Assembly: GCA_039029395.1 (NCBI GenBank)
Contig: JBCCGG010000009.1
Span: 1 to 64,000, forward strand
DNA from: JBCCGG01 sp039029395
GTDB lineage: Bacteria; Pseudomonadota; Alphaproteobacteria; Kiloniellales; JAKSDN01
DNA: 64,000 bases
Direction: 5' to 3'
The notes under the pieces are model-generated. The model saw only the letters and a list, made by a program, of their open reading frames with translations, was not told the DNA's origin and searched no databases. Position 1 is the first letter of the stretch. Each line of letters begins with the position of its first letter. A program made the position numbers and the translations under genes. Shown here one piece after another: positions 1 through 10,367 of this stretch.

Positions 1-1573
<1,573 letters not shown>

Positions 1574-1767
1574 GTGGTCTCCAACCTCAGACAAGTCTAT
1601 TCGCGGCGGTCGGCCCCCATGGCGCCCGCCGGGCTTGGAACGTTGGTTTGCCCCCGCCCGCCCGCGCTATGGCGGAACGAAGGACGTGCGCTCGACCTTG
1701 CCCTCCCGGTTTCCTTCTTCGCAAAAGGCCCGGAGTCAAGCCACTCGTACCTCACCAACCGTGCTGT

Positions 1768-3510
1768 CTAATAGTGCGCCGTCGCCAGGGATTTGGATGC
1801 GCTCTGAGACTCTCGGTGTACGGCCAACACATGGCTCCATTCGTGCCGCACTTGCTCGATCGGCGTCTCGGGACGAGCAAATCTGCCAAGCACATAGACC
1901 CGAGGAGTCAGAAGACCTTCCAAAACCTTGGTAAAACCCTGTTCGCAGAGGTGGCATTTCAAGGCCTCCGTGTCAAGGTCTGGCTGGCTTGCCGCGAGAT
2001 TTACCAGGGCCTCGGTAAAGCGCGCCAGGTCCCGGTTGCCGATCTCCATGCAGGCCAGCTCTTCAGCATGCTCCAAGACCAGTAACGGATGGTTAACGGC
2101 GGCCGCCAACAGCACCTGTTCCCGGCGCCGGCTGAGCGTGGCCGGCGACTGGCGCAGGCCGCGCCCGGACAGGGGCTGGCCCTTGGGCGCTTGGCGAGCC
2201 GAGGAGCGCCGCTGCCCGCGCGGGCGCCCGCGGCCGAAGGGATTGTATCCAAAGGACTTTTCGAAGCGCTGGGTGAGGCTCTCCCGGTAGGCGGCCTGCA
2301 ACGTCGGGTCCTCGATCGCTTTGATCTTGGTTTCCAGCTCGCGCCACAGGCCAGCCTGGCGCTCGGGCGTGCGCAGATCCTTGCCCTCGCTGGCGGCGAG
2401 CCACAGCAGGTCGGCCAGGCCGATCGCCCGGTCCAGGAGCCGGCGAAGCGCCGTCGGGCCGGCACCGGCAACCAGGGAATCCGGGTCCTCGCCCTCGGGC
2501 AGCAGGGCGAAGCGCAGCGAGCGTCCCGGGCTCAACAGGGGCAGGGCGGTTTCGGCCGCCCGGGCGGCCGCCTTGCGACCCGCGGCGTCGCCGTCAAGGC
2601 ACAGCACCGGCTCGCGCGCGAGGCGCCACAGCAGGGTCACCTGCTCGGCCGTGACCGCCGTGCCGAGCGGCGCGACCGCGGCCGGGAAGCCGGCGCCAGC
2701 TAGCGCGATCACATCCATGTAGCCCTCGGCCACGATCAGCTCGCCGGTGTCGTGGGCGGCCTGGCGGGCGCCGGCCAGATTGTAGAGCACTCGGCCCTTA
2801 TGGAAGAGCGGTCCTTCGGGCGAGTTCAAATACTTGGCCTTGGCCGGACCGATCGCCCGGCCGCCGAAGGCGATGACCCGGCCACGGCGGTCGGTGATCG
2901 GGAACACGATGCGGTCGAAGAAATATTCCCGGGCCGGGCGGTCGTCCTCGGGCGCCTTGATCAGGCCGGCCTCGATCAGCTGGCCGTCGGCGATGCCCTT
3001 GGCGTTCATCGCCTGGCGCAGGGATCCCCGCTGCTTGGGCGCGAAGCCCAGGCGGAAAGCGGCGCGGGTGCCGTCGGTCACGCCGCGGCCGGCCAGATAG
3101 TCCCTGGCCTCGGCGCCGCCTTGCCCGGCGAGCTGGGCCTCGAACCACTGGGTCGCCTGCTCCAAGACTTCGAAGAGGTCGGCCCGGCGCTTTTCCGCTT
3201 CCGGGTCACGGGGCTGGTCGCGCGGCACCTCGAGGCCGGCCTCGGCGGCCAGCTTTTCCACCGCCTCGGGGAAGGCCAGGCCTTCGCTGTTCATCACGAA
3301 GCCGATTGCGTCGCCGTGGGCGCCGCAGCCAAAGCAGTGGTAGAAGCCCTTGTCCTCGCTGACCGTGAAAGAGGGCGTTTTCTCGTTGTGAAAAGGGCAG
3401 AGCCCCTGGTGCTCCCGGCCCTGCTTGCGCAGCTGAACCCGCCGGCCGATCAGCTCGGCCAGGCCGATCCGGGCGCGGATCTCGTCCAGAAAGGAAGTCG
3501 GAAAGCTCAT
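1768..3510 (-). CDS. dnaG: DNA primase DnaG
   Basis: Synthesises RNA primers for replication at the fork. The 580-residue protein starts with the CHC2 zinc-binding module: Cys38, His41, Cys59 and Cys62 in LCPFHNEKTPSF...HCFGCG. The catalytic primase core follows, with the TOPRIM segment near residues 250-310 (IVAEGYMDVIAL, then LCLDGDAAGRKAA carrying the acidic metal-binding residues). The C-terminal helicase-interaction part is less conserved. Length is near the family norm. It precedes rpoD in the direction of transcription by 194 bases, a conserved bacterial neighbourhood (macromolecular synthesis operon). Confidence 0.97.
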   Translation of the reverse strand: MSFPTSFLDEIRARIGLAELIGRRVQLRKQGREHQGLCPFHNEKTPSFTVSEDKGFYHCFGCGAHGDAIGFVMNSEGLAFPEAVEKLAAEAGLEVPRDQPRDPEAEKRRADLFEVLEQATQWFEAQLAGQGGAEARDYLAGRGVTDGTRAAFRLGFAPKQRGSLRQAMNAKGIADGQLIEAGLIKAPEDDRPAREYFFDRIVFPITDRRGRVIAFGGRAIGPAKAKYLNSPEGPLFHKGRVLYNLAGARQAAHDTGELIVAEGYMDVIALAGAGFPAAVAPLGTAVTAEQVTLLWRLAREPVLCLDGDAAGRKAAARAAETALPLLSPGRSLRFALLPEGEDPDSLVAGAGPTALRRLLDRAIGLADLLWLAASEGKDLRTPERQAGLWRELETKIKAIEDPTLQAAYRESLTQRFEKSFGYNPFGRGRPRGQRRSSARQAPKGQPLSGRGLRQSPATLSRRREQVLLAAAVNHPLLVLEHAEELACMEIGNRDLARFTEALVNLAASQPDLDTEALKCHLCEQGFTKVLEGLLTPRVYVLGRFARPETPIEQVRHEWSHVLAVHRESQSASKSLATAHY

Positions 3511-3638
3511 AAGCTCGGGCGCACTCGTCAGGGGGCGGACGCCAAACTAGCAGACCGGAGCCCGAGTCGCAGGAGCCTGAGATCAGAAATCCCTGGACAA
3601 GCCTGTGAATCTTGCGGGGATAACCCGGATTTGTGCGA

Positions 3639-4094
3639 TCAGGCCAGGCGTTGCTTGACCAGCTGGCTCGCCTTGCTGAAGTCCATGCGCCCCGGGTACT
3701 GAGATTTGAGCGCAGCGATCACCTTGCCCATGTCCTTGATGCTGGCCGCCTCCAGCTCGGTGATCGTCTGCTCGATCGCCTGGCCGACCTCGGCCTCGTC
3801 CATCTGCTTGGGCAGAAAGCGCTCGATCACCTCTATCTCGCCCGATTCGCGCTCCACCAGGTCGCTGCGTCCGCCTTGGTCGTAGGCGGCGATCGACTCT
3901 CGGCGCTGCTTGATCATCTTCTGCAGCAGCTGAAGGATCTCCTGGTCGTCGACCCCGTCGCAGTTGCCCTTGGCGCGCGCGGCGATGTCCCGATCTTTGA
4001 GCGCGGCCAACACCAATCGGAGCGTCGAGACCGCTAGCTTGTCTTTTGATTTTACGGCGTCCTTGAGGTCGTCGTTCAAACGGGCACGCAACAT
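3639..4094 (-). CDS. GatB/YqeY domain protein
   Basis: A 151-residue protein of the YqeY family, which shares the tRNA-binding C-terminal domain of the GatB amidotransferase subunit. The exact role is uncertain; related proteins have been linked to tRNA-dependent amidation. The sequence begins MLRARLNDDLKDAVKSKDK and contains the family blocks STLRLVLAALKDRDI, EVIERFLPKQM and MGKVIAALKSQYPGRMD. I chose the start at 4094 because a GGGAGAAG ribosome-binding sequence sits just upstream; the frame is open for another 23 codons, but that part has no family similarity. It is divergent from carA, an arrangement often seen in Alphaproteobacteria. Confidence 0.9.
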   Translation of the reverse strand: MLRARLNDDLKDAVKSKDKLAVSTLRLVLAALKDRDIAARAKGNCDGVDDQEILQLLQKMIKQRRESIAAYDQGGRSDLVERESGEIEVIERFLPKQMDEAEVGQAIEQTITELEAASIKDMGKVIAALKSQYPGRMDFSKASQLVKQRLA

Positions 4095-4268
4095 GCACCA
4101 CTTCTCCCGCGTTGAGACGGGGGCGAGACTAGCGGATCGAGGATTAAATGGCAAACCCTGCATGAGTATTGTAAGTTATTGATATTAAATAATTTTCTTC
4201 CCAAGACACGGCTTGACCCTTGGGCCTCTATGCCGTAAACAATGGCCGCCCTGGGGAGCCTACACGCG
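4095..4268. promoter_or_regulatory. Divergent promoter region between the YqeY-like gene and carA
   Basis: The spacer is strikingly AT-rich around 4160-4200 (for example TATTGATATTAAATAATTTT) compared with the GC-rich surroundings. It separates two divergent genes, so it should hold both promoters. No precise -35/-10 pair is claimed. Directly visible: base composition and gene orientation. Promoter function is inferred. Confidence 0.4.
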
Positions 4269-5468
4269 ATGAACGAGAGCCCTTCCGACTTGGCGCCGCC
4301 ACCACCGGCGGAGGCCCCGCTGCAGGCCGCCAACGCCGCGCTGGTACTGGCCGACGGCACGGTCTTTTCGGGCCAGGGCATCGGGGCGCTCGGCCAGGCG
4401 GTCGGCGAGGTTTGCTTCAATACCTCGATGACCGGCTATCAGGAGATCCTGACCGACCCCTCCTATGCCGGGCAGATCATCACCTTCACCTTTCCCCATG
4501 TCGGCAACGTGGGCGCCAACCAGGAAGACGTGGAGACCGTCACGCCGGTCGCCCGGGGCCTGGTGCTGCGCCAGCCGATCACCGAGCCGTCGAACTGGCG
4601 GGCGCTCCAGCACTTGGACCCCTGGCTCAAGAGCCACAATCTGGTCGGCATCTGCGGCATCGACACCCGCAGCCTGACCCGGCGCATCCGGGATTTGGGC
4701 GCGCCCAACGGCTGTGTCGCCCATTGGGGCGCCGGCGAGGCGCCGAACCGGGCCACGCTGAAGGCCGCGGCGGCCGCTTGGCCGGGCTTGGAGGGCATGG
4801 ACCTGGCGGCCGAGGTAACCTGTCGTCAGACCTACAGCTGGGATCAGACCCGCTGGCATTTGGGCGGCGGCTACGGGCGGCAAGAGCAGCCCCGCCACCG
4901 GGTCGTGGCGGTCGACTACGGCGCTAAGCACAACATTCTGCGCTGCCTGGCGACACTGGGTTGCGCGGTCACCGTCGTGCCCGCCTCGGCCAGCGCCGAT
5001 GAGATCTTGCGCCACCAGCCCGACGGCGTCTTCCTCTCCAACGGCCCCGGCGATCCGGCGGCCACCGGACGCTACGCGGTGCCGGTGATCCAGGAGTTGA
5101 TCGCCAAAGGCCTGCCGATTTTCGGCATCTGCCTCGGCCACCAGCTGCTGGCCCTGGCCTTGGGCGCGCGCACGGAGAAGATGCACCTGGGCCACCGGGG
5201 CGCCAACCACCCGGTCAAGGACTTGGCCACCGGGCGGGTCGAGATCACCAGCCAGAACCACGGCTTCGTGGTGGTCGAGGAGTCCTTGCCCGAGGGCACC
5301 GCGCCCAGCCACGTCTCCCTGTTCGACGGCTCAAACGAAGGACTCCGGGTCGAGGGCAAGCCGATCTTTTCGGTGCAATACCACCCCGAGGCCTCACCCG
5401 GACCCCAGGACAGCCACTACCTCTTCGAGCGCTTCGTTGCCGCGATCGAGGCCCACAAGGGCGGTTAG
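4269..5468 (+). CDS. carA: Carbamoyl-phosphate synthase small subunit
   Basis: Glutamine amidotransferase subunit that hydrolyses glutamine and passes ammonia to CarB for carbamoyl phosphate synthesis (arginine and pyrimidine pathways). About 399 residues from the chosen ATG at 4269; an in-frame ATG nine codons upstream is possible. The N-terminal CPSase domain has FNTSMTGYQEILTDPSYAGQ and NLVGICGIDTRSLTRRIR. The class I amidotransferase domain has the nucleophile Cys near residue 288 in GICLGHQLLALALGA and the His/Glu pair in VQYHPEASPGPQDS. Unusually, carB does not follow: carA ends tail to tail with holA, sharing four bases. Confidence 0.96.
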   Translation: MNESPSDLAPPPPAEAPLQAANAALVLADGTVFSGQGIGALGQAVGEVCFNTSMTGYQEILTDPSYAGQIITFTFPHVGNVGANQEDVETVTPVARGLVLRQPITEPSNWRALQHLDPWLKSHNLVGICGIDTRSLTRRIRDLGAPNGCVAHWGAGEAPNRATLKAAAAAWPGLEGMDLAAEVTCRQTYSWDQTRWHLGGGYGRQEQPRHRVVAVDYGAKHNILRCLATLGCAVTVVPASASADEILRHQPDGVFLSNGPGDPAATGRYAVPVIQELIAKGLPIFGICLGHQLLALALGARTEKMHLGHRGANHPVKDLATGRVEITSQNHGFVVVEESLPEGTAPSHVSLFDGSNEGLRVEGKPIFSVQYHPEASPGPQDSHYLFERFVAAIEAHKGG

Positions 5469-6496
5469 CTTTGGCCCCGCCTCGCGTTGGCGGCCAAGCT
5501 CCAGAGACAGCGCGCGGCGATCAGCTCGGCCGGCTGGCCGGTCTGCTTGCAGGCTGCTTCGGCGGCGAGCAGGCTCTCTAGGGCGGCTGCCAGGCGGCTT
5601 GCGCTCCAGGTCCGGCACTGCCGCTCGAAAGGCTCGCGCTGTTTCCAGAAAAGCGGCGGGCGCAGGCGCTTGGTCGCCTCGCCCAGGGCCAAGCCCTGGT
5701 CTCGATGACCGGCGACCAGGTGCAGGCGCTGAAAGTGCCGGGCGATTGCCCGCAAAAGCGCGACCGGGTTGCCGCCTTCCTGAAAGCTGCGCGCCAGGCG
5801 CCGCTCGAGCCCATCTAGGTCGCCCTCCGCGACCGCGTTGGCCAAATCGTCGAAGGCCAGGAGGCTGGAATCGCCGACACAGGTCTCGGCGTCCTCCAGT
5901 TCGATTCGCTTGGCGTCCGGGCCCATGTAGAGTGCCAACTTCTCCAGCTCGCGCCGGGTCAGCTGGCGGTCGCCGCCCAGGTTGGCGGCCAGGTAGGCCA
6001 ACGCATCGGGGCTGGCCTCCAGCCCGGCCTCGGCGAGCGCCGCGCGGATCACCCCGGCCAGGGCCGCGCCCTCGTCCCGGTAGCAGGCCAGGGCGGCGGC
6101 CTTGTCGGTTCCCTCGAACAGCTTGCGCATCTTGGAGCGGGCGGGCAGATCGCCGGCCTCGAAGACCAGCAGCGCGTCGCCCTGGGGCGCCTTCAGGAAA
6201 GCCCCGACCAGCTCGGCCAAATCGTCGCCGGCTTCCTGGACCCGCACCACCCGGCGCCCGCCGGTGAGCGACAGGGCGGCCGCCTCGTCGGCCAGGCGCG
6301 CCGGGTCCTTTTTGAGCTCGGGTCCCGCCAAAAGCGCGACTCGGAAGGGATCTCCCGGATCCTCGACCGCCGACTTGACCAGGGCTAGACCGCGCTCGCG
6401 CACCATGCCCTCGTCGGCGCCGTAGACCAGCACCGCCTGGACCGCCGGGTCCGGCGCCTTGGCGAAGGCCTCGACCCGGGCGGCCGGCACCTTCAT
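5465..6496 (-). CDS. holA: DNA polymerase III delta subunit
   Basis: Clamp-loader delta subunit, which opens the beta sliding clamp. The 343-residue sequence matches the HolA layout: an N-terminal VLVYGADEGMVRERG nucleotide-fold start, the EDPGDPFRVALL segment, a middle domain with NLGGDRQLTRRELEKLALY, then SLLAFDDLANAVAEGDL and a helical C-terminal collar region. It is the last gene of leuS-lptE-holA; its ATG overlaps the lptE stop in an ATGA tetranucleotide at 6493-6496, indicating translational coupling. Its stop overlaps the end of convergent carA. Confidence 0.93.
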   Translation of the reverse strand: MKVPAARVEAFAKAPDPAVQAVLVYGADEGMVRERGLALVKSAVEDPGDPFRVALLAGPELKKDPARLADEAAALSLTGGRRVVRVQEAGDDLAELVGAFLKAPQGDALLVFEAGDLPARSKMRKLFEGTDKAAALACYRDEGAALAGVIRAALAEAGLEASPDALAYLAANLGGDRQLTRRELEKLALYMGPDAKRIELEDAETCVGDSSLLAFDDLANAVAEGDLDGLERRLARSFQEGGNPVALLRAIARHFQRLHLVAGHRDQGLALGEATKRLRPPLFWKQREPFERQCRTWSASRLAAALESLLAAEAACKQTGQPAELIAARCLWSLAANARRGQS

Positions 6497-7017
6497 GACG
6501 TCTCGGCGCGCTCGGCCTCGGCGAAGTAGGTGGAGAGGCGCAGCTGTATGTTGTCGGAGATCTCGCGCAGGCCCCGCCGGATCGCGTCCTCCTCGGCCAC
6601 GGTGGTGGCGTAGGAGACCTCAAGATCCAGGATGTTGTAGCTGTTGACCGAGAAGGAGCTGCCGTTGAGCAGCACCTCGTTGTCCTCGGCGGAGACCAGG
6701 TTGTAGGTCGCGGTCAGCCTGAGGTTGGCGCGGGTCGCAGTCTCGTCCTCGCGGATGCCCAGGTCGGTCGTGGTGCGGCGCAGACCGATCACCAGGTAGT
6801 ATTCCGGCGAGACCGGCTGGCCCGAGGGATTGAGCCGGTCGCGCAGCATATTATGGAGCTGCTGGCCGATTCGGCCCTCGACCGGCCGGATCTGGATTTG
6901 CGCCAGGGACTGGGCCGGCGCCGGGTCGCCCTTGGCGGCCGGCTTGTGCAGGGGCTCGAAGCCGCAGGCGGCCAGCAGGGGCAGGGCAATCAGACAGGCG
7001 AGCCAGGCGCGCGCCAT
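6493..7017 (-). CDS. lptE: LPS-assembly lipoprotein LptE
   Basis: Outer-membrane lipoprotein that plugs the LptD barrel during lipopolysaccharide export. The 174-residue precursor starts MARAWLACLIALPLLAACGF, a lipoprotein signal with lipobox LAAC and acylated Cys18. The mature part has the alphaproteobacterial LptE pattern: IGQQLHNMLRDRLNP, YYLVIGLR, ATRANLRLTATYNL and NSYNILDLEVSYATTVAEEDA. I rejected the longer open frame upstream because it is leuS read out of frame. The start overlaps the leuS stop by one base (TGATG), and its own stop overlaps the holA start. Confidence 0.92.
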   Translation of the reverse strand: MARAWLACLIALPLLAACGFEPLHKPAAKGDPAPAQSLAQIQIRPVEGRIGQQLHNMLRDRLNPSGQPVSPEYYLVIGLRRTTTDLGIREDETATRANLRLTATYNLVSAEDNEVLLNGSSFSVNSYNILDLEVSYATTVAEEDAIRRGLREISDNIQLRLSTYFAEAERAETS

Positions 7018-9578
7018 CACGACACCACGATGTTGACGATGCGGTTCTTGACCACGATCACCTTGCGCAGGGCTTTGTCGGCAATCGCCCGCTGGACCGC
7101 CGGCTCCGCCAGCGCTGCCTCGCGCAGGGTCTCGTCCTCGGAGTCGCGTGGTACCTCGATGGTGCTGCGCAGCTTGCCGCCGACCTGGACCGCGACGGTC
7201 ACGCTGTCGTCGATCAGCAGAACCGGATCGGCCTTGGGCCAGGGCTGGTCGACCAGCAGCGCTTCGTGGCCGAGCCGGGACCAAAGCTCCTCGGCCAGGT
7301 GGGGCATCATGGGCGCCATCAGGCGCACCAGGCTCTCGACCGCCTCGCGTTGGGCCCAGCGGCCGGCCTCGTCGGCCGCCTTGAAGCCGCTCAAGGCATT
7401 GGACAGCTCGTGGATCCGCGCGACGCCCCGATTGAAGCGAAACTGCTCCAGGTCGTTGGTGTAAGCAGCGATGGTCTTGTGGGTGAGGCGGCGCAAGGCG
7501 TCGGCCGGGCCGAAGGCCTCGGGCCGAGTGCTGCCCGGCGCCGGCAGATGGTCCGCCGCGTCGAGCACCTGGCGCCAGAGTCGCTGAACGAAGTGGTAGG
7601 CCCCCTCGACTCCGCTGTCGGTCCAGGCCATGTCCCGGTCCGGCGGGCTGTCGGACAGCATGAACCAGCGCGCGGTGTCGGCGCCGTAGGTCTCGATGAT
7701 GGCCGCCGGGTCGATCGTGTTCTTCTTCGACTTGCTCATCTTCTCGACCCGGCCGGTGGACACGGGCTGGCCGTCCAGGGTCTCAAAGCGCTCGCCGTCG
7801 ACCCGCTGGACCTCGGCCGGCGAGAGCCAGGCGCCGTCCGGGCCTTGGTAGGTCTGGTGACCGATCATGCCCTGGGTGAAGAGGCCGTCGAAGGGCTCGT
7901 CCAGGGCCATGTAGCCGCAGCGGCTCATGGCCCGGGTGAAGAAGCGCGAATAGAGCAGGTGCAGAACCGCGTGCTCGATGCCGCCGATGTACTGGTCGAC
8001 CGGCAGCCAATAGTCGACCGCGCCGCGCTCGAGCGGGGTCTCGGCCTGCGGGCTGCAAAAGCGCGCGAAGTACCAGGAGGAGTCCACGAAGGTGTCCATG
8101 GTGTCCGTGTCGCGCTCGGCCGGCTTGCCGCACTTCGGGCAGGCGACGTACTTCCAGCTCGGATGGTGGGCAAGCGGGTTGCCGGGTTGATCAAGCGTGA
8201 TGTCGTCGGGCAGCTCGACCGGCAGCTGTTCGGCCGGCACCGGCACGGTGCCGCAGGTATCGCAGTGGATCACCGGGATCGGGCAGCCCCAATAGCGCTG
8301 GCGCGAGACGCCCCAGTCGCGCAGGCGGAAGTTGATCTCTTCCCGGCCGCTGCCGTCCTGTTCAAGGCGGGCGATCGCGCCGTCGATCGCCGCCGGCACC
8401 TCGAGGCCGTCGAGGAAATCTGAGTTGAAGATCGTGCCCGGGCCCAGATAGGCCTCGTCCTCTATGGTGAAGCTGTCGGCATCGGCGTCGGGCGGCAGCA
8501 CCACGGGAATCACCGCCAGGTCGTACTTCCGGGCGAAGTCCAGGTCCCGCTGATCGTGCCCGGCGGAGCCGAAGATCGCCCCGGTGCCGTAGTCCATGAG
8601 CACGAAGTTGGCGACATAGACCGGCAACTCGATGTCGGGCTGGAAGGGATTGTAGGCCTTCAGGCCGGTGTCGAAGCCCTTCTTCTCGGCGGTCTCGATC
8701 GCCTCCTCGCTGGTGCCCAGACGGTCGCACTCGGCGATGAAGTCGGCCAGCTCCGGGTTGTCGGCGGCCAGCTTGGCGGCCAGCGGATGATGGGGCGAGA
8801 GCGCGCAGAAAGAGGCGCCGAAGAGGGTGTCCGGCCGGGTCGTGAAAACCTCAAGCGGGTCGTGCCCGCCGCTCAGCTTGAAATCGATACGCGCGCCGCG
8901 CGACCGGCCGATCCACTTCTCCTGCATCACGCGGACCTTTTCGGGCCATCGCTCGAGGCCTTCGAGCGCCGCCAGAAGGTCGTCGGAGACCGCCGTGATC
9001 TTGAAGAACCATTGGGCCAGGCGCCGTTTCTCGACCAGGGCGTTGGAGCGCCAGCCACGCCCGTCGATGACCTGCTCGTTGGCCAGCACGGTCTGGTCGA
9101 CCGGGTCCCAGTTGACCCAGGACTCCTTGCGGTAGACCAGGCCGGCCTCGAGGAAGTCCAGGAACATGCGCTGCTGGTGGCGATAGTAGTCCGGCGAGCA
9201 GGTCGCGAACTCCCGGGCCCAGTCGATCGATAGGCCCATGGTCTTGAGCTGCTCGCGCATCACCGCGATGTTTTCGTAGGTCCACTTGGCCGGGTGCACC
9301 TTCTTTTCCATGGCGGCGTTCTCGGCCGGCAAGCCGAAGGCATCCCAGCCCATGGGATGCAGCACGTTGAAGCCCTGGGCGCGCTTGTAGCGGGCGATCA
9401 CGTCGCCGATCGTGTAGTTGCGCACATGGCCCATATGGATGCGCCCCGAGGGGTAGGGGAACATCTCGAGCACATAGTACTTGGGCTTTGACGGGTCCTC
9501 GGCCGCGCTGAAGCAGCCGGCCTCGTCCCAGGCCCGCTGCCACTTCGGTTCGCATTCCTTGACGTTGTAGCGACTCAT
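7017..9578 (-). CDS. leuS: Leucyl-tRNA synthetase
   Basis: Class I aminoacyl-tRNA synthetase charging tRNA-Leu, 853 residues, the usual bacterial length. Seen: the HIGH-type motif HMGH at 48-51 in FPYPSGRIHMGHVRNYTIGDV, the CP1 editing domain (FTTRPDTLFGASF; YGTGAIFGSAGHDQRDLDFA), the CXXC zinc-like pairs HCDTCG and CPKCG, the DTFVDSSWYFARF block, KMSKS near residue 611 and the anticodon-binding C-terminal region. It heads the leuS-lptE-holA operon, a conserved alphaproteobacterial order. The ribosome-binding sequence is weak. Confidence 0.98.
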   Translation of the reverse strand: MSRYNVKECEPKWQRAWDEAGCFSAAEDPSKPKYYVLEMFPYPSGRIHMGHVRNYTIGDVIARYKRAQGFNVLHPMGWDAFGLPAENAAMEKKVHPAKWTYENIAVMREQLKTMGLSIDWAREFATCSPDYYRHQQRMFLDFLEAGLVYRKESWVNWDPVDQTVLANEQVIDGRGWRSNALVEKRRLAQWFFKITAVSDDLLAALEGLERWPEKVRVMQEKWIGRSRGARIDFKLSGGHDPLEVFTTRPDTLFGASFCALSPHHPLAAKLAADNPELADFIAECDRLGTSEEAIETAEKKGFDTGLKAYNPFQPDIELPVYVANFVLMDYGTGAIFGSAGHDQRDLDFARKYDLAVIPVVLPPDADADSFTIEDEAYLGPGTIFNSDFLDGLEVPAAIDGAIARLEQDGSGREEINFRLRDWGVSRQRYWGCPIPVIHCDTCGTVPVPAEQLPVELPDDITLDQPGNPLAHHPSWKYVACPKCGKPAERDTDTMDTFVDSSWYFARFCSPQAETPLERGAVDYWLPVDQYIGGIEHAVLHLLYSRFFTRAMSRCGYMALDEPFDGLFTQGMIGHQTYQGPDGAWLSPAEVQRVDGERFETLDGQPVSTGRVEKMSKSKKNTIDPAAIIETYGADTARWFMLSDSPPDRDMAWTDSGVEGAYHFVQRLWRQVLDAADHLPAPGSTRPEAFGPADALRRLTHKTIAAYTNDLEQFRFNRGVARIHELSNALSGFKAADEAGRWAQREAVESLVRLMAPMMPHLAEELWSRLGHEALLVDQPWPKADPVLLIDDSVTVAVQVGGKLRSTIEVPRDSEDETLREAALAEPAVQRAIADKALRKVIVVKNRIVNIVVS

Positions 9579-9671
9579 CGATCGGTCTTGTCTGATTTTC
9601 GGGGATCTCGCAAGGGTTCCCGGTCCGCGGCCTGGACCGGGAGAGACGTATTGTGGCGCGGCGCCGTCGGT

Positions 9672-10244
9672 CTACTGCAGCGCCGCGATCCTAAGCTGGC
9701 GGGCGCGGGTCAGGATGGCGTTCTCCAGATCGCTCGCCGTCTTGGCGTCGACCTCGACGTCGATCCAGCTACCGGCGGAGGACTGCTGCTGGCGGAACAC
9801 CGCGGCGCGCACACCGTCGGCCCGCAAGTCCCGGCCGAGGATGAAGACGTTGACCTTGAAGCGCTCGCTGTTGGCCTCGGGCGGCGCGTACCAGTCGGTG
9901 ATGATCACCCCGCCGAAGGGATCGGCGGTCGCCAGGGGCATAAAGGAGATGGTGTCCAGCGAGGCGCGCCAAAGGTAGGAGTTGACCCCGATGCCGCCGC
10001 CGCCCGAACCCTGGGGCGGGGCCGGATCCTCGCCGCCGAAGTTGATGATGCCACCGGGACCGAAGATCGTGTCGTTGTCTTCGCTGTAGGCGGTCTTGCC
10101 GCCGAGCCGGTTGCGGCTCGAGCTGTCGGGATAGGCCGTCTCCGACTTGTCCGAGAAGTCGCTCTCGCAGGCGCCAAGCGCAAACACCGCCAGCACCATG
10201 CAGAAGGCGCGTACCGGGCGCATAAAGATTGAAGAGCTCATCAT
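9672..10244 (-). CDS. DUF3576 lipoprotein
   Basis: A 190-residue predicted lipoprotein of the alphaproteobacterial DUF3576 family, function unknown. The start at 10244 (MMSSSIFMRP) has AAGGGAG upstream and gives a signal peptide with lipobox LGAC and Cys26. After a low-complexity linker comes the family core: NSYLWRASLDTISFMPLATADPFGGVIITDWY, FKVNVFILGRDLRADGVRAAVFRQ and a C-terminal AILTRARQLRIAAL. It sits upstream of leuS on the same strand, its usual position, and may be co-transcribed with the leuS-lptE-holA block. The link to envelope biogenesis is inferred from that context only. Confidence 0.88.
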   Translation of the reverse strand: MMSSSIFMRPVRAFCMVLAVFALGACESDFSDKSETAYPDSSSRNRLGGKTAYSEDNDTIFGPGGIINFGGEDPAPPQGSGGGGIGVNSYLWRASLDTISFMPLATADPFGGVIITDWYAPPEANSERFKVNVFILGRDLRADGVRAAVFRQQQSSAGSWIDVEVDAKTASDLENAILTRARQLRIAALQ

Positions 10245-10367
10245 GGGAACCTGTTCTCCCTTGTCGGCAACTCCACCCTGATGGGCCGAATCACCTGGAA
10301 AATAGCGCTTTCGGCCGGAGACTTCCAGCCTCTTGGTTGAGCGCGCCCGGCGCACCGCCACGGACGG

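Noticed and set aside
6493..7284. A 263-residue version of LptE
   Set aside because: The additional N-terminal part is leuS read in another frame; the lipoprotein signal and lipobox fix the start at 7017.
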